A stretch of DNA of 64,000 nucleotides from Chloranthus sessilifolius (Eukaryota > Streptophyta > Magnoliopsida > Chloranthales > Chloranthaceae): the NCBI GenBank assembly GCA_021018995.1, contig CM037593.1, positions 18,501,810 to 18,565,809 of the forward strand, in the 5' to 3' direction. Numbering within the stretch: position 1 is the first letter of the stretch; each line of letters starts with the position of its first letter. Positions 12,049 to 23,112 of this stretch are shown here, one piece after another. The notes beneath the pieces were generated by a model. It was not told the origin of the DNA and did not search any database. It worked only from the letters and a program-made list of their open reading frames with translations. Made by a program: the position numbers and the translations under genes.

Positions 12049-13505
12049 TGATCGGTTTTAAAGTGTACCCTTGCAAGTGCACAAGTTCGATTGTAGCACG
12101 ACGAAATTAAGGGTGTCGAACCCACAGGGAAGCGCAAAATTAGATTAATTTTAAAGAGATTTCAAAGACCCAAGGAAGTACCAAGGGTGAGAGATTTCAT
12201 TGTCAAGATTTACCACTACACAATGCAATAATCAAAAGAACTAAATCAAGCTATGCACGGATGAACTATGATTAAGAAATTAGCAATGATGAAATGATCA
12301 AGGAGTTGCTAACCCTAGATTTATAACTTTTCTACAATCAACCACACAATTTCATGTTAAATCATTATACCATCATTTAACTACAAGAAAAACGAATCGA
12401 TGAAAATACAATTATTGATTCGGCATACCCTATCCGAACACTATGACGCATCTAATCACGGCATGCATCATGCGAAAGGCATAGCGTATCTCAAATTCGA
12501 AATCACAACTATAAGAATCAACCGCACGGCATCCTATATCGATCTACAAGATCGATCTAGGTGGAATAATTCATTTATTGTCGATCACACGATTCGACGG
12601 CTATAAACGAGTATTCGATGATAACACAATGAAGCACACACTAAAAGCCGTACGATTCAATAATTCTAACAAGAAATTGTAAGCTTAAAAGTAAGTTAGT
12701 TACTCATCTAGGGGTCGCTTCCTCCTTGAACGAGGGGTTTAGCCGCTCATCCTTGATCCACACGCACAATATAAATCGAAAGCCATCACAAAAATTGTTC
12801 TTTTATTTATCAACCGCTTGATCTTTTTGGAGAAGATCACAATCTTACACAGCTTTTTATCTAAATACAAAACTAAAAATATCAAAGAAAAAATTGCTAA
12901 AGGCCCTAAGAAAATCTACCGAGCAGAAGTCCCCTGAACCCTAAACATCCTGTTGTTTAAATAGGGCCCCGGGCTAAAATTATTCTATATCCGAATCAAT
13001 AGATTGAATTTTGAAATCAATCGATTGAATTTTGAATTCAATCGATTGAATTCAAAATTCGAATTTTGGTGGCTCATTTGCATTCCCAAAATCAATCTAT
13101 TGAATTTAAGGAATTCAATCGATTGATTTTCGAAAATCAATCTATTGAATTCCAAATTCAATCTATTGATTTTGGAAATCAATCTATTGATTTTTGGGCA
13201 ACTTTTTAAACTCAACCGATTGAGTTTCAAATCTCAATCGATTGAAATGGGCATGTGACATATTTAACTCTCGAAACTGTGGCTAGACCAATCAGTCTTT
13301 TTCACGGATTTCAGTGCTTCCGCTGGCTCCATGGTCCAAAGTTCATATAGTCCCTTAATTTTATTCACTTAAGCTCTTTCAACATCCCACGGTCCGTAAC
13401 ACCTGAAACCACTAAAACTATACAGCAGCCGTTAGAATGCCTTCATCGGATAGCTAAATGTTAGTATTTAGGGTGCGAAATATAGTCATATTTCGACACA
13501 GATCA
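12049..13505 (-). repeat. 5' LTR of the Athila/Tat-like element
   Basis: A 1457-bp LTR with TGATC and GATCA ends, nearly identical to 2066-3447. It is about 75 bp longer because it keeps two extra blocks of CAATCGATTG-type motifs near 13005-13065 and 13215-13240. The LTR pair therefore differs more by motif-block gain or loss than by base changes. Confidence 0.93.
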
Positions 13506-14412
13506 GCGTGCCACAGTATCTTGCCTACTAATCATGCGCTTAGTAGAAAAATCAGTAACATTAATGGTAGAAGTGTTATCTGTCATAAGGATTGGGAGTC
13601 TACCATCCATGCTCTTAAGAAATGCGATATAGCTGACAAAGTTTGGTTTCTTTCTCCGTTGGGAGTAAGGGCCTTTCTGATCAAAGCTTCCACCTTTAAA
13701 GGATGGCTCATATCATTGCTAAACGAGCTTGGTGATGACCACCTACATTTATTCCTTACTGTAGTGTGGGTTATACGGACAAGTCGAAATAAATTTCTAT
13801 TTCAAGGGGTGGTTATGAATTCGTTGAATACTGCCTTATATGCTTCAAGGTTGGCTTTCGATTTTCTAGAGGTGAATACAAAGCTCAATTCTATCCAATC
13901 CGCCCCCAATATTGAACGATGGCAGCCTCCTACGGGTTCTGATGTCAAAATTAATGTTGATGGTGCTTAGTGTCGAATCACGAAGAAAATTGGTATTGGA
14001 GTTGTAGTTTGAAATGCATTGGAGGAGATGCTTGGTGTTAAAGCATTAGTAAACAAAGGGGGTCATAGTTCTCTCTATAGTGAAGCATTGATGGCTTATC
14101 ATGGGGTTCTCTTTGCTTGGAAGATGGGGTTTGCCCATGTTATTCTGGAAAGTGACTCACTTAAGATTATATCCTCTCTTTCCAGTGGTGATGATTGGTC
14201 GGAGATCAACTTCATTATTAGTGATATAAGGAAGATCGCCATGGGATTTTCTTATGTTACTTTTAGACATATTCGTAGAGAAGCTAATGAGGCAGTTGAT
14301 CTGCTATCCAAGTTTGGTTTAAATTGTGTTTTTGAATCTGTATACGTGGAGGACATTCCCCCACTTATTTTTTATGTAATCGCTTTTGAATCCTTTTCTT
14401 AATGAAATGCTC
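13506..14412 (+). mobile_element. LINE ORF2 part 2: zf-RVT end and RNase H domain
   Basis: The LINE resumes directly after the gypsy element. The zf-RVT signature (ESTIHALKKCDIADKVW) is near 13595-13645, and the RNase H-like domain follows, with INVDGA near 13950 and LESDSLKIISSL near 14145. The ORF2 end is at 14402. One in-frame stop lies between the two long frames (about 13968). The 3' UTR TGAAATGCT follows and is interrupted at 14412 by the next insertion. The same domain order is seen in the second LINE at 23-29 kb, so both belong to the RNase H-bearing plant L1 clade. Confidence 0.87.
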
Positions 14413-14765
14413 TGTAACAACCCATATTTTTTTACTTTATTTTAACGGTGTTAGATAATGTACTACACCTTGCACTGTGCTAACACTCCACACCGGAACC
14501 GAAACCCACCCTCTTTTTAAAATTTTTTTTGATTTTTCCTATACTGATTTAGACTAATTATGAAGTGTTCATCAATACGATTCCAACAATATATAATTTG
14601 TCGATTTTCGATATGAATATAAAAAGTTACGCCCATTTTAAGTGATGAAGCAAGTTAAAGGGTATAATTATAATTTCGGGAGAGAAACACCATTTGCTTC
14701 GGTGCTTACACAAAGCACTGGAACGAAACCTTTTCTCTAACTATTCAAGTCGCGTATGAATTCTT

Positions 14766-15551
14766 TTTTTTTAATATATTTTTTATGAAACTTTTATCCT
14801 TTTTATTATAAATGAAGAATGGTTACAAACTAGAAAATAAGTAATCCCAAATTGACGATTACAGAGTTGAGGGTCACAATCCAAAAAGTGGTAGTTACAA
14901 TAACTAACATTAAAATACATTGAATGGCATCCAAGATTCATCTAACAACGGCACAGAATTCAGGGACCTTCAGAGTAACGTAAAAATTCGAGAATCCACT
15001 ATCATCCTAAACATCCATCGGTAACCGATACCGAAAATTCACCCGAAGAGACGCCACCACCATCGATAAACTCACGATCCACAAAAACTCCCACCACGTT
15101 GGAAACGAGGGCAATAACCGATCAAAAGCTTCAAACATCACTTCAATCGAAACTTTTAAACAATGCCTCATGGCGTAGATATAGTGCATGTGCTCGTGTA
15201 ACAACGAAGTCACCAATACGTCAGTAAAATCCGTGATCAAAACCGTTTCAGAAACAAATATGAATTGCAAAAAAGCCTTCATAGAGGAGATCTCCTTAAA
15301 AAGAAGACTCCCACCAAGAAGAGGATAAAACTCTCATATTCTAACCCAAAAATAATGAAAAACTAGGAGAGAATAATAGAGAGCTAAAGCCTCCAAGCAA
15401 AAGACGACTCCAAAGGATCGATTTATTGAAAACATAAAGAAAAGTAGATAGAAAGGGATTAAATCCCCCTTCCCACCCCGTCCCACAAAACGCCTTTTCC
15501 CCACACCGACTCTCAAAATCGCCTAGAGAGAGAGCGCTCCTAAATGTTTAT
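14766..15551 (-). mobile_element. Non-autonomous retroposon or processed retrocopy, 786 bp
   Basis: Flanked by an 18-bp direct repeat with one mismatch, AGTC[G/A]CGTATGAATTCTT, at 14748-14765 and 15552-15569. The insert begins on the plus strand with a T-rich run (poly(A) tail on the minus strand), preceded on the minus strand by AATAAAA and TTGTAACCATTC, which resembles LINE 3' ends. Its minus-strand 5' end is rich in CTCTCTCTAGGCGA. A 91-codon frame at 15007-15282 has no recognisable domain. It could be an internally deleted LINE derivative or a retrocopied transcript of unknown origin. Confidence 0.65.
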
Positions 15552-16855
15552 AGTCACGTATGAATTCTTCTTCCATGGAAAAGCTCCTATTTTATTAAAC
15601 CTTCTACCAAAAGACTTAATTAGAATTAACCTAAAATTCTCTATAATCATAAATTATTCTATCCCAAAACTTAGATGTACTGATGCCTTGAACATCGATC
15701 TTTTCAACCCGAACCGCCATAGATCTACCGTTCACACTTCGAGAGGTGGGTACCCATCAATCAATCTTATTCTTCTCAGATCTCGTAGTGTAGGATGCGT
15801 TCAATCGCTCATCGACGAGTTTAAAAATCTTATTTAAACCCAATATCTCATAAATTAATAGACCTATATGTTTAATATTATGTTTTCCCTTGAAAGTTAT
15901 ATATTTTGTAGGTTGGTTTATATTTTGTTTCTCATTTCTTTTCAAACAACCTCTTTGTTTGACTAACATTTTACCTTCTATTAGGTTTGCATATTTAATA
16001 TCTCATTTTTCTCTTAAATTTACATACTAATTAAATATGAATATTTTTAAGTATGATAAATCTGCGTATTTAGTATTTTATTTTTCTATTAAAGTTGCAT
16101 GATTTGTAAGTCGGGGTATATTTTGTTTCTCTTTTCAAAACAATTCCTTTGTTTGACTATTTAATATTATACTTTTCTATTAGATTTTCATATTTAATAT
16201 TTTTTTCTCTTTTAAATATGTAAAATTAATTAAACTCTAATATTTGTAATCTGATAGATTGACTTAATTGGAAGAATATCATATTAATATTATTTTTTTT
16301 AAATCTATATAGTTAAAAATTTACTCTTCTACTAAAACCATAATAATATATATTATTGTTGTAAGTCTATATTATTATTTATTAAAAATTAATTAAGCCC
16401 TAAACTTAAACTATATTCTTATTTTATTTAAAAGAATAATAGATTACACCATCTTGAAGTTTCGGATTCGAACTCGCGACCACGAACCCAAATTCATGAC
16501 CACAAACCCGAGCTCGCAACTATAGATGTACTGGTCTCGGTATTTTAGTCATAACTTTTTACTCCGATCTCAGATTGATATAATTCTTATGGCATTGAAA
16601 AAAAGACAACGAGCTTTACAACTTTGTATGAAATAGTTATTTTACGAATCTGATATTTTAGAGGTAAAAATAGAGCAACGAGTCAAGTTCAATTTTGAAT
16701 GACTCAAGGCTGCACGAATTTAGTGTTATTTTTTAATTTTCATGACCAAAATTCTTATGTATATTATATCTTAGTTCAGGTCTTTCGATCAATGGTCATG
16801 ATAAATCACAACTTAGTGATTATAAGTACCTTTTAATTTAATTATCCAATTATAG

Positions 16856-16856
<1 letters not shown>

Positions 16857-16891
<35 letters not shown>
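16857..16891. repeat. (AT)n microsatellite
   Basis: About 17 AT units inside the large LTR-like unit. A second, interrupted ATGT/AT tract lies at about 17029-17067. Confidence 0.95.
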
Positions 16892-16893
<2 letters not shown>

Positions 16894-18899
16894 ATTTATC
16901 ACTTCAACGCGACCTCTTCGATAATATGAAAGGTTAGAAATTCAATGTTTCATGAAATTGAACTCTGACATTCTCGTTATTGAAATCACATTAATAACTA
17001 CCCTATCCTATAAGTGTATTAGTGTTATGTATATATATATATATGTATATATATGTATGTATATATAATGAAAGCTAAATATAAACATATGATGTATGTA
17101 TGATAGTAGCATGCTTCTATCTTTATCATGATATATGAGTTATAGACACGTTAGGTTGTATGTACGCGAGTATATGAGATCATGCTTATGCTTGGGCGTG
17201 GTGATTCATCAAGATTGTATCGAAGTGTACAACATATTGTATTCACATGCCATACAACTCATGGTGGTATAGGACATCATGACGAATCGAGTGAGTGCGA
17301 ATTTAGTGTAACCTTGTATACGGTAGCATATACGGTAACCCCCATTTTGCCTTTTCGAAATATGTTTTATTCGGTCAACCTTTGACCTCCTTTTTAATTA
17401 TAATATGAGAACCATACATTGAAATAATAGTACATGACTGAACATAGGCTGAAACAATAATTTTGTGGCTCAGATCCCGAAATGGGTAGGCTATATACTG
17501 AAACGATAGTATATAGTCGAAATGCAGACTGAAACAATAGTCTTGCATTTCATTCTAGAGACCAGACCCGGACAACCCCGCATTAAGTGCCTGAAACTCC
17601 GCACGTAATTCGATTGCGCGCCAGACCACAAACGCACAATCAGTCCCCTTTCAGACCAAACTTCCTTTCCCAGACCTATTCGAGACTCGATCACGTGCCT
17701 TAAATCGGACGCGCGATCGGATTGAGTGCCACAAAATCAGCGCACAATTAGCCTACGCCTAACCTAGTCTCATTACTGTTAACCCTTAAGTTTCCTTGAT
17801 TAAGCGCTTATGATTAAACGCTTAATCTGATTGCGCACCTGCCATTAAGTGCGTAATTAGCCCTAATCCTATTAGGACTGGAAAACTCGCTGAGCAAGTC
17901 AGCCGGTCGCTTACTGAGTCGGTGACCGACTCAAAGCGCTTAAGCGCCGGTAAGTAGGCATGTAATTCAGTTAAACGCTTGGAAAATGACACGTAATTGA
18001 AGAAAAACATATAAAAGATTTTTTTCTTAATTCACCCAAGGGAGGTTGGACGAAAAAAGGCTAGAATTTTCGAGAGAGAGTAAGAGTTCCGAAACCAGAG
18101 CACTTCGAGAATCAACCCATAGAGCATCTTAATCATGGTTTCGAGATTCTAAACTTCTAATTTTTGAGATTTCTCTCCGCAGCCCCGACCCCTAGGTAAG
18201 GATTTAATCTTTTAGTCTACGACCATAGCCTCTAATCTCTCGATCTAGAAATTCTATTAATTTTTTATTTTCAGTCTTAGACCGTAGCACCTTTTTCGGA
18301 TCGAAATTCTCTATATTTGGTTCTAGTTTTCTGCTCCTACAACCAGTTCTTAATCTATCGGTTCGATATACCGATTCTAGATTTTAATTCAGTTCTAAAA
18401 TATCGATTTACAGTCCTATCGTTAATTTCTGGTTCTAATCCTTCGATTTAGAACCAATCTTTAATCATACGGCCTGATTTCCTAATTTCAGACTTGAATT
18501 CAGTCCTAAAAATTTAATTTTAATTCTAACTTGCTTATTTTAATATCTCTAAAAAATCCTAAATATAGTTTGTCTTTATAATTCTAGGTTCTTAATTTAA
18601 TTCACAATTGCTATTCTGAAATCAACTCTGAAAAGCCCAAAATACTATTTTGCGGTCTAAAAATTTAATTTATCTTGAATCTCAGCCACCCAATTTGCCC
18701 AAGGGAGCTTACGGAGGGTATTCGAGAATGAAGTCAATCCTCCTTAACATAGTGGGCCCAAACCCCTTTTTCTAGGAATTTTTAAATTAATTAATTGCTT
18801 TAGCTTTATACTTTTAGTATAATTGATTAGTATGCTTATTTTATTTCAGCATGCTTAATTAATTAAGCGTCTTAAATCCTAGTATGACTGATCGATCTC

Positions 18900-19250
18900 T
18901 TTGAATATGAGTTTAATTGATCAATTCCTTGCTTCAATTAGAATTTAATGGGATTAAATTCGTTACTTTAATTAGATTTTTTTTAGCACAGTTAATTCAT
19001 TACTTTAATTAGAGATTTTTACAAAATTAGTTTATTTATCTTAATCAGATTTGGTAAAAACTAGTTTATTCGTTTTAATTAAATTTCAGTAGCATTAATT
19101 CTTTTGCTTAAATTAGAGTCTCAGTAGAAATCAGTCTTTTATCTCAATCAGAATTCTAACAGGACTGCTATAATTACTTCAACTAGAATTTCAATAGAAT
19201 TGTTATACCTTATTCAATCAGAATTCTACTACACTTGATATGCCTGAACA
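18900..19250. repeat. Degenerate minisatellite inside the large LTR-like unit
   Basis: Successive units of about 48-52 bp share a TTAATTAGA(T/A)TTT core followed by CAGTAG-like words. About seven weakly conserved copies were seen by eye. A looser relative of this pattern also occurs at 18240-18660. Confidence 0.5.
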
Positions 19251-20540
19251 AATTAAAGTTTTCACTATAACTATTACACTTGCGCTCCTTTTACCGATAG
19301 GAGACTGAAACTAATCAAACTTCTAATAGAATTAGGAAATAAACATTAATCAGATTCCTAATTGGATTGGAACAAACCTATATAACTAAATTCCCAATAG
19401 AATCAAAGGAGATCTAAACCGATCAGAACCATAACCATAAAGGGAAATAAAAGGAAAACTAAACTATCAAACCTAAGAAACAGAATGCTGCTGACGTTCG
19501 CAGGCGGACAATTCAGTATAGAAGAAACTCATATCCGCTCTTAAGCGTGATCATTGATGTGTTGCAGCATCGATAAATATTTGCAGCTGACGATCGCAAT
19601 AAATCCTTTTATTTTTTATTTTTACCTTAATTATTCCAAACACCACATTGCTAGAGTTCACTAGGACATAGTTGGAAGCCACTGATTCAACGAGAACCGA
19701 GAGGAACAAAAAAAAAACGCGCACCAATACCTATTACCCCGAGTTTTAATATGAGAGGATAAGATATGAGTTATGATATGAGATTTGGGCCTTGGGCTTT
19801 AATTGTGGTGAGGTAATCTCACTATAACTCGTCTTAGAATTAAGATGTAAGAGTATGATACAAGTATGAGTACAAGATAAGATATATTATGAATACGATA
19901 ATTAAACACCGCTGTATAGGCCAACAATAGATTAAGAATTTAAATCTCTTTACATGTCGTTCCTTGCGTAACCACTGTAAGGGCAACAACGTTTTACAGT
20001 CAAGACGAGTCTCTAAGAGACAATATGTGTATGGCCGAGAGTATGAGTAGGAGTATGAATAGGTTGTGAGTATGTGTGACCATTTATGTCTCCCCATTGG
20101 GCTGGATAGAGGAGTATGAGTATGATACGATGGAGTTATGAAATTGTGGTATGATACTATAGTGACCTTCACATGATAGCTCGAGTCGCAATTTTGACAC
20201 ATGTCGTTTATGATTTTATGAGTATGTTAGTTACGCTTATGCGATATACAGATATATGTGCGAAAATGATAATAAGATATGGTATGTTATGAAATATCGT
20301 GAGGTACGTTAGGATATGAGTGTTTAGATCATGGTCTTACATTTATGATACGATATGAATTCTACGATATGCAAATGATTTTATCTTTCTCTTACTATTT
20401 GCTCTGAGATGTTATGTTTATTACTCACGTGATGCACCCACAATTCACCTGAGTAGAATGGGGAGGATTGGTGATCTATCCCACTGAGTTTAACGTGATT
20501 AAGTAAACTCATTCTACAATAATCTAACAGTTGCAGGTGC

Positions 20541-20684
20541 GGAGTTGATGCCGACTATCCTGATCCTGTTGACGTTGACATCATTGACCTAGTTGACGCG
20601 GAGTACCAAGAGCCTTGGGAGAGTGATACCGCTGTGTACCAAGAGGACTACGGTACTGATTTTGATCCAAATGTTGGATATTAA
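20541..20684 (+). other. Acidic exon-like open segment near the 3' end of the LTR-like unit
   Basis: A 47-residue frame very rich in Asp and Glu (DADYPDPVDVDIIDLVD, then YQEPWESD) follows a splice-acceptor-like TTGCAG and ends in TAA at 20682-20684. The composition looks protein-like rather than random AT-rich DNA. It may be a transcribed piece of the element or chance. I do not recognise a family. Confidence 0.35.
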
Positions 20685-20989
20685 TTATTATAGACTCGGC
20701 AGTGAATTTTGTCCTATATTATTATTATTAACTTTAATTTCTTTTATTGGATTTGTCTCTGACCTTATTTACGTTTTATTGTTAGATTTATTACATTTAA
20801 TCACAATTATTCAATATTTATGATCATTTATATCCCACCTCTATGTCGTTAGCTTTCACAGATTTCGTGGAATCAGATTACGCAAGAACTCTAATTAGGT
20901 GTATATCCGCTTAACATATCTGAGATATGTGCGGGTCATAACTCGAAATTCTAAGCCCTTGGGATAAGATAGAATTTTGGATTGTGACA

Positions 20990-21034
20990 TGCTTAATTCT
21001 TATAAATAAATAAATAAATAAAAATAATAAAATT
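20990..21034 (+). mobile_element. LINE 3' end with (TAAA)n tail
   Basis: Directly after the LTR-like unit the LINE 3' UTR continues (CTTAATTCTTA) and ends in repeated TAAA units, a usual L1-type tail. This is the third and last segment of the LINE that starts before position 1. Confidence 0.65.
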
Positions 21035-21863
21035 GTCAATGAACTAATTGTAGTTCCACTTAAAATTGAAGTCAAAATAGTCAAACTAGTAAAACTCAAT
21101 AGTCAAAATAACTTTAAAGTCAATTTTTGGAATATTATTTTTATAAAGATTCATTAAATAAGTAAAACAAGAAAACTTTTAAAATTAATAAAACTCTAAA
21201 ACAAATTTAAAAAAAAATCGAGATTCCTTCCCAGCCGATGGACCATTCCTCAAGCGGTTAACCGGTCAACCAGTCAGCCACTTGTGAACCGGTCGGCTAG
21301 TTGGGTCAGTCGCGAGTCCCTGAAAAACTCTCAGATTGCTCATTATTTGACCTGATTCGCATAGGCAATCTTCTACCGCTGAATTCATCTGATCCGTTGA
21401 CTTGTTCTGCACATATTTACTTGGCCACATACACTTTTGAAAGTTTACACTGATTTTGGTAGGACTAACATAAAAAACTTAACAAAATATATTTATATAT
21501 CTCTCAATTTTGACCAGTTTTGCATTGAGAGATTTGGAGAGATTGACCTCTACACTGCGCCCTTCGCATATATGTTATACACTTCTCTTTTTTTGAAAAG
21601 GTATTCGTATGACCGCTTGACCCTTTAAGATGCATGTGTGATCTTTTAGACCATGGATATCTATGCATATTTCAAAGGGAAAATTATAAACGGTGGACAA
21701 TTTTATAAACAACTTATGTGGCACGATATGATTAGCTGCAGTGCTTGGGTCCCACTATGTGTGCAACAAGCCATGTCACGCCACATTAGCTGCCTACAAA
21801 ATTGTCTATCAAACATTGTCCATTGTATAATACTGTCCATTTCAAAGTGTAAGTAGTTCATGG
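21035..21863. other. Non-coding, no recognised feature
   Basis: AT-rich DNA with a GC-richer patch near 21230-21330 made of repeated CCGGTC(A/G) and CAGTC words. Short open frames at 21437-21628 and 21653-21856 show no domain or codon pattern. Confidence 0.5.
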
Positions 21864-21871
21864 GTCATGGC

Positions 21872-22425
21872 CAGGGACGGAGCTAGAAACTTTAATGGCA
21901 GGGGGCCAACATATAAACCACCCAAAAAATCCTGAAATCATGAAATTTTGCAAAAATAATTGGAGTTTCGAAATTTTCGGCGAAACTATAGAAATTTTCG
22001 TTGTACCCTCGTTTCAGAAAAAAATGTTGAAATTTCTCATTAAGAATTAGATATTGATGGATATCGGTGTTGGTGTGCGATCATGCATGTCTGGGCCTTT
22101 TGGCTAAGATAAAATTTGTATTTTACGTATGTAAAATGAAAAAAATATATAATTTTTATCAATTTAAATGAATAGTTTGAGTCAACTCAGTCAAGTTGCT
22201 TGGAACCCGCCCGAGATACCCAACAAATTTGAAAATCTAATTTCTCTCTGAGTTTGCTTGAAATTCTACTAAGTCGAGTTGAGTCGGTCTAAGGCGTGGT
22301 GTGAGCTGTGGGGGGCCATACTAATTTGGCTCGGAGATCGGCTGGTGTGCCCACCTTAAATCTCAAAACAAATAAAAAGAAGATAATTTTTTGGTGGGGG
22401 GCCATCCCCCTTGCCTCTGTCCCTG
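21872..22425. mobile_element. hAT-type MITE, 554 bp
   Basis: Terminal inverted repeats CAGGGACGGAGCTAG and, on the other strand, CAGGGACAGAGGCAAG. An exact 8-bp target duplication GTCATGGC lies at 21864-21871 and 22426-22433. Eight-base duplications and CAGGG ends are hAT hallmarks. There is no transposase frame, so it is non-autonomous. The internal GGGGGCCA words near both ends recur in the related element at 56096-56752. Confidence 0.88.
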
Positions 22426-22433
22426 GTCATGGC

Positions 22434-23072
22434 ACAAGTCCCCTATCTGTTTAACCCGAACAGTAATCTAATGTCGGCTCATTAAATTCGTCATAGGTGC
22501 ATGAGCTGAATCTCCTGCACAATCAAACCCAAAGTTACTTAGTTCACTTATTTGCTTGATTCAAATTCAGGCTCGCGATTCGCAATTTACTATTTTTCAA
22601 TGAATCTAGGTAGGAAGAGTTTCAAAATTATTTGTTAATTATATAAAATATTAAGTTCAAATCATCTCTTTATGGTTTTAAAACTTCAAATGAATCCAAT
22701 TCGCAGGGATAATTCGACAATTTGCGCTTGTTATGCCGAATTCAACTTGCTATATTTAATTTGTGATTCGCTGAGTGAGCTGAATTCCATTCATTGTATT
22801 TAATTCGCAATTCGGTGGGTGAGTGAGCGAATTAAGTAATATAGATTACACCTGTATTTATTTTAAGATGAGTTCGTATATGATAGCTGACCAAAACGGG
22901 TCACTTATTTGCCATGTACGCGGCATGAAGTCACCATACGTACTATTTGATGGTATGATTATGATCTAAAGATCAATAATTTACCGTATGTACTCTTTTA
23001 TGATACACTTATGATCTAAAGATCAATGGTATTGAAGATTTGGGCGAAACACAATTTCTATCATTTTCACTA
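22434..23072. other. Non-coding, small direct repeats only
   Basis: Contains repeated TTCGCAATTC(G/A) words near 22570-22830 and two copies of ATGATCTAAAGATCAAT near 22960 and 23010. No gene or element border is seen. Confidence 0.45.
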
Positions 23073-23112
23073 AAAGGAGTCAATACTCTTTTTGAAGGGG
23101 AAAAAGATTCAA

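Larger units (their letters stand above)
2066..13505 (-). mobile_element. Ty3/gypsy LTR retrotransposon, Athila/Tat (OTA) type, recent insertion, broken coding region
   Basis: An 11.4-kb LTR retrotransposon in minus orientation, inserted in the LINE. Both LTRs start TGATC and end GATCA, and the exact 5-bp duplication GCGTG lies at 2061-2065 and 13506-13510. The order on the minus strand is 5' LTR, primer binding site, long leader, gag, protease, reverse transcriptase, RNase H, integrase, a long 3' non-coding part, polypurine tract and 3' LTR. The integrase tail contains [18 protein letters not shown], typical of plant non-chromovirus gypsy elements. By eye the LTRs differ at about 17 of some 1370 aligned bases (about 1.2 percent), which suggests an insertion well under or near one million years ago at usual plant rates. 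The coding region is broken in about five places. No envelope-like ORF is seen. Confidence 0.92.
14413..20989 (+). mobile_element. Very large LTR-like unit, probable solo LTR of a gypsy-type element
   Basis: It starts TGTAACAACCC and ends TGTGACA, typical plant LTR termini. It is flanked by TGCTC (14408-14412) and TGCTT (20990-20994), a 5-bp target duplication with one mismatch. The interrupted LINE resumes exactly after it, which independently supports the borders. At 6577 bp, including a 786-bp nested retroposon, it is very long for one LTR, though Ogre-like elements approach this size. No second copy of either end, no primer binding site and no gag or pol motif was found inside, so a solo LTR fits best. 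A deleted element remains possible. It is old or diverged in sequence, and the family is unassigned. Confidence 0.6.

Noticed and set aside
15007-15282. 91-codon minus-strand frame as a host gene
   Set aside because: It lies inside a retroposon and has no recognisable domain; it is noted only as part of that insertion.
19840-20202. 120-codon minus-strand frame
   Set aside because: Tyr/Ser/Cys-rich composition from AT-rich repeats in the LTR-like unit; no domain.
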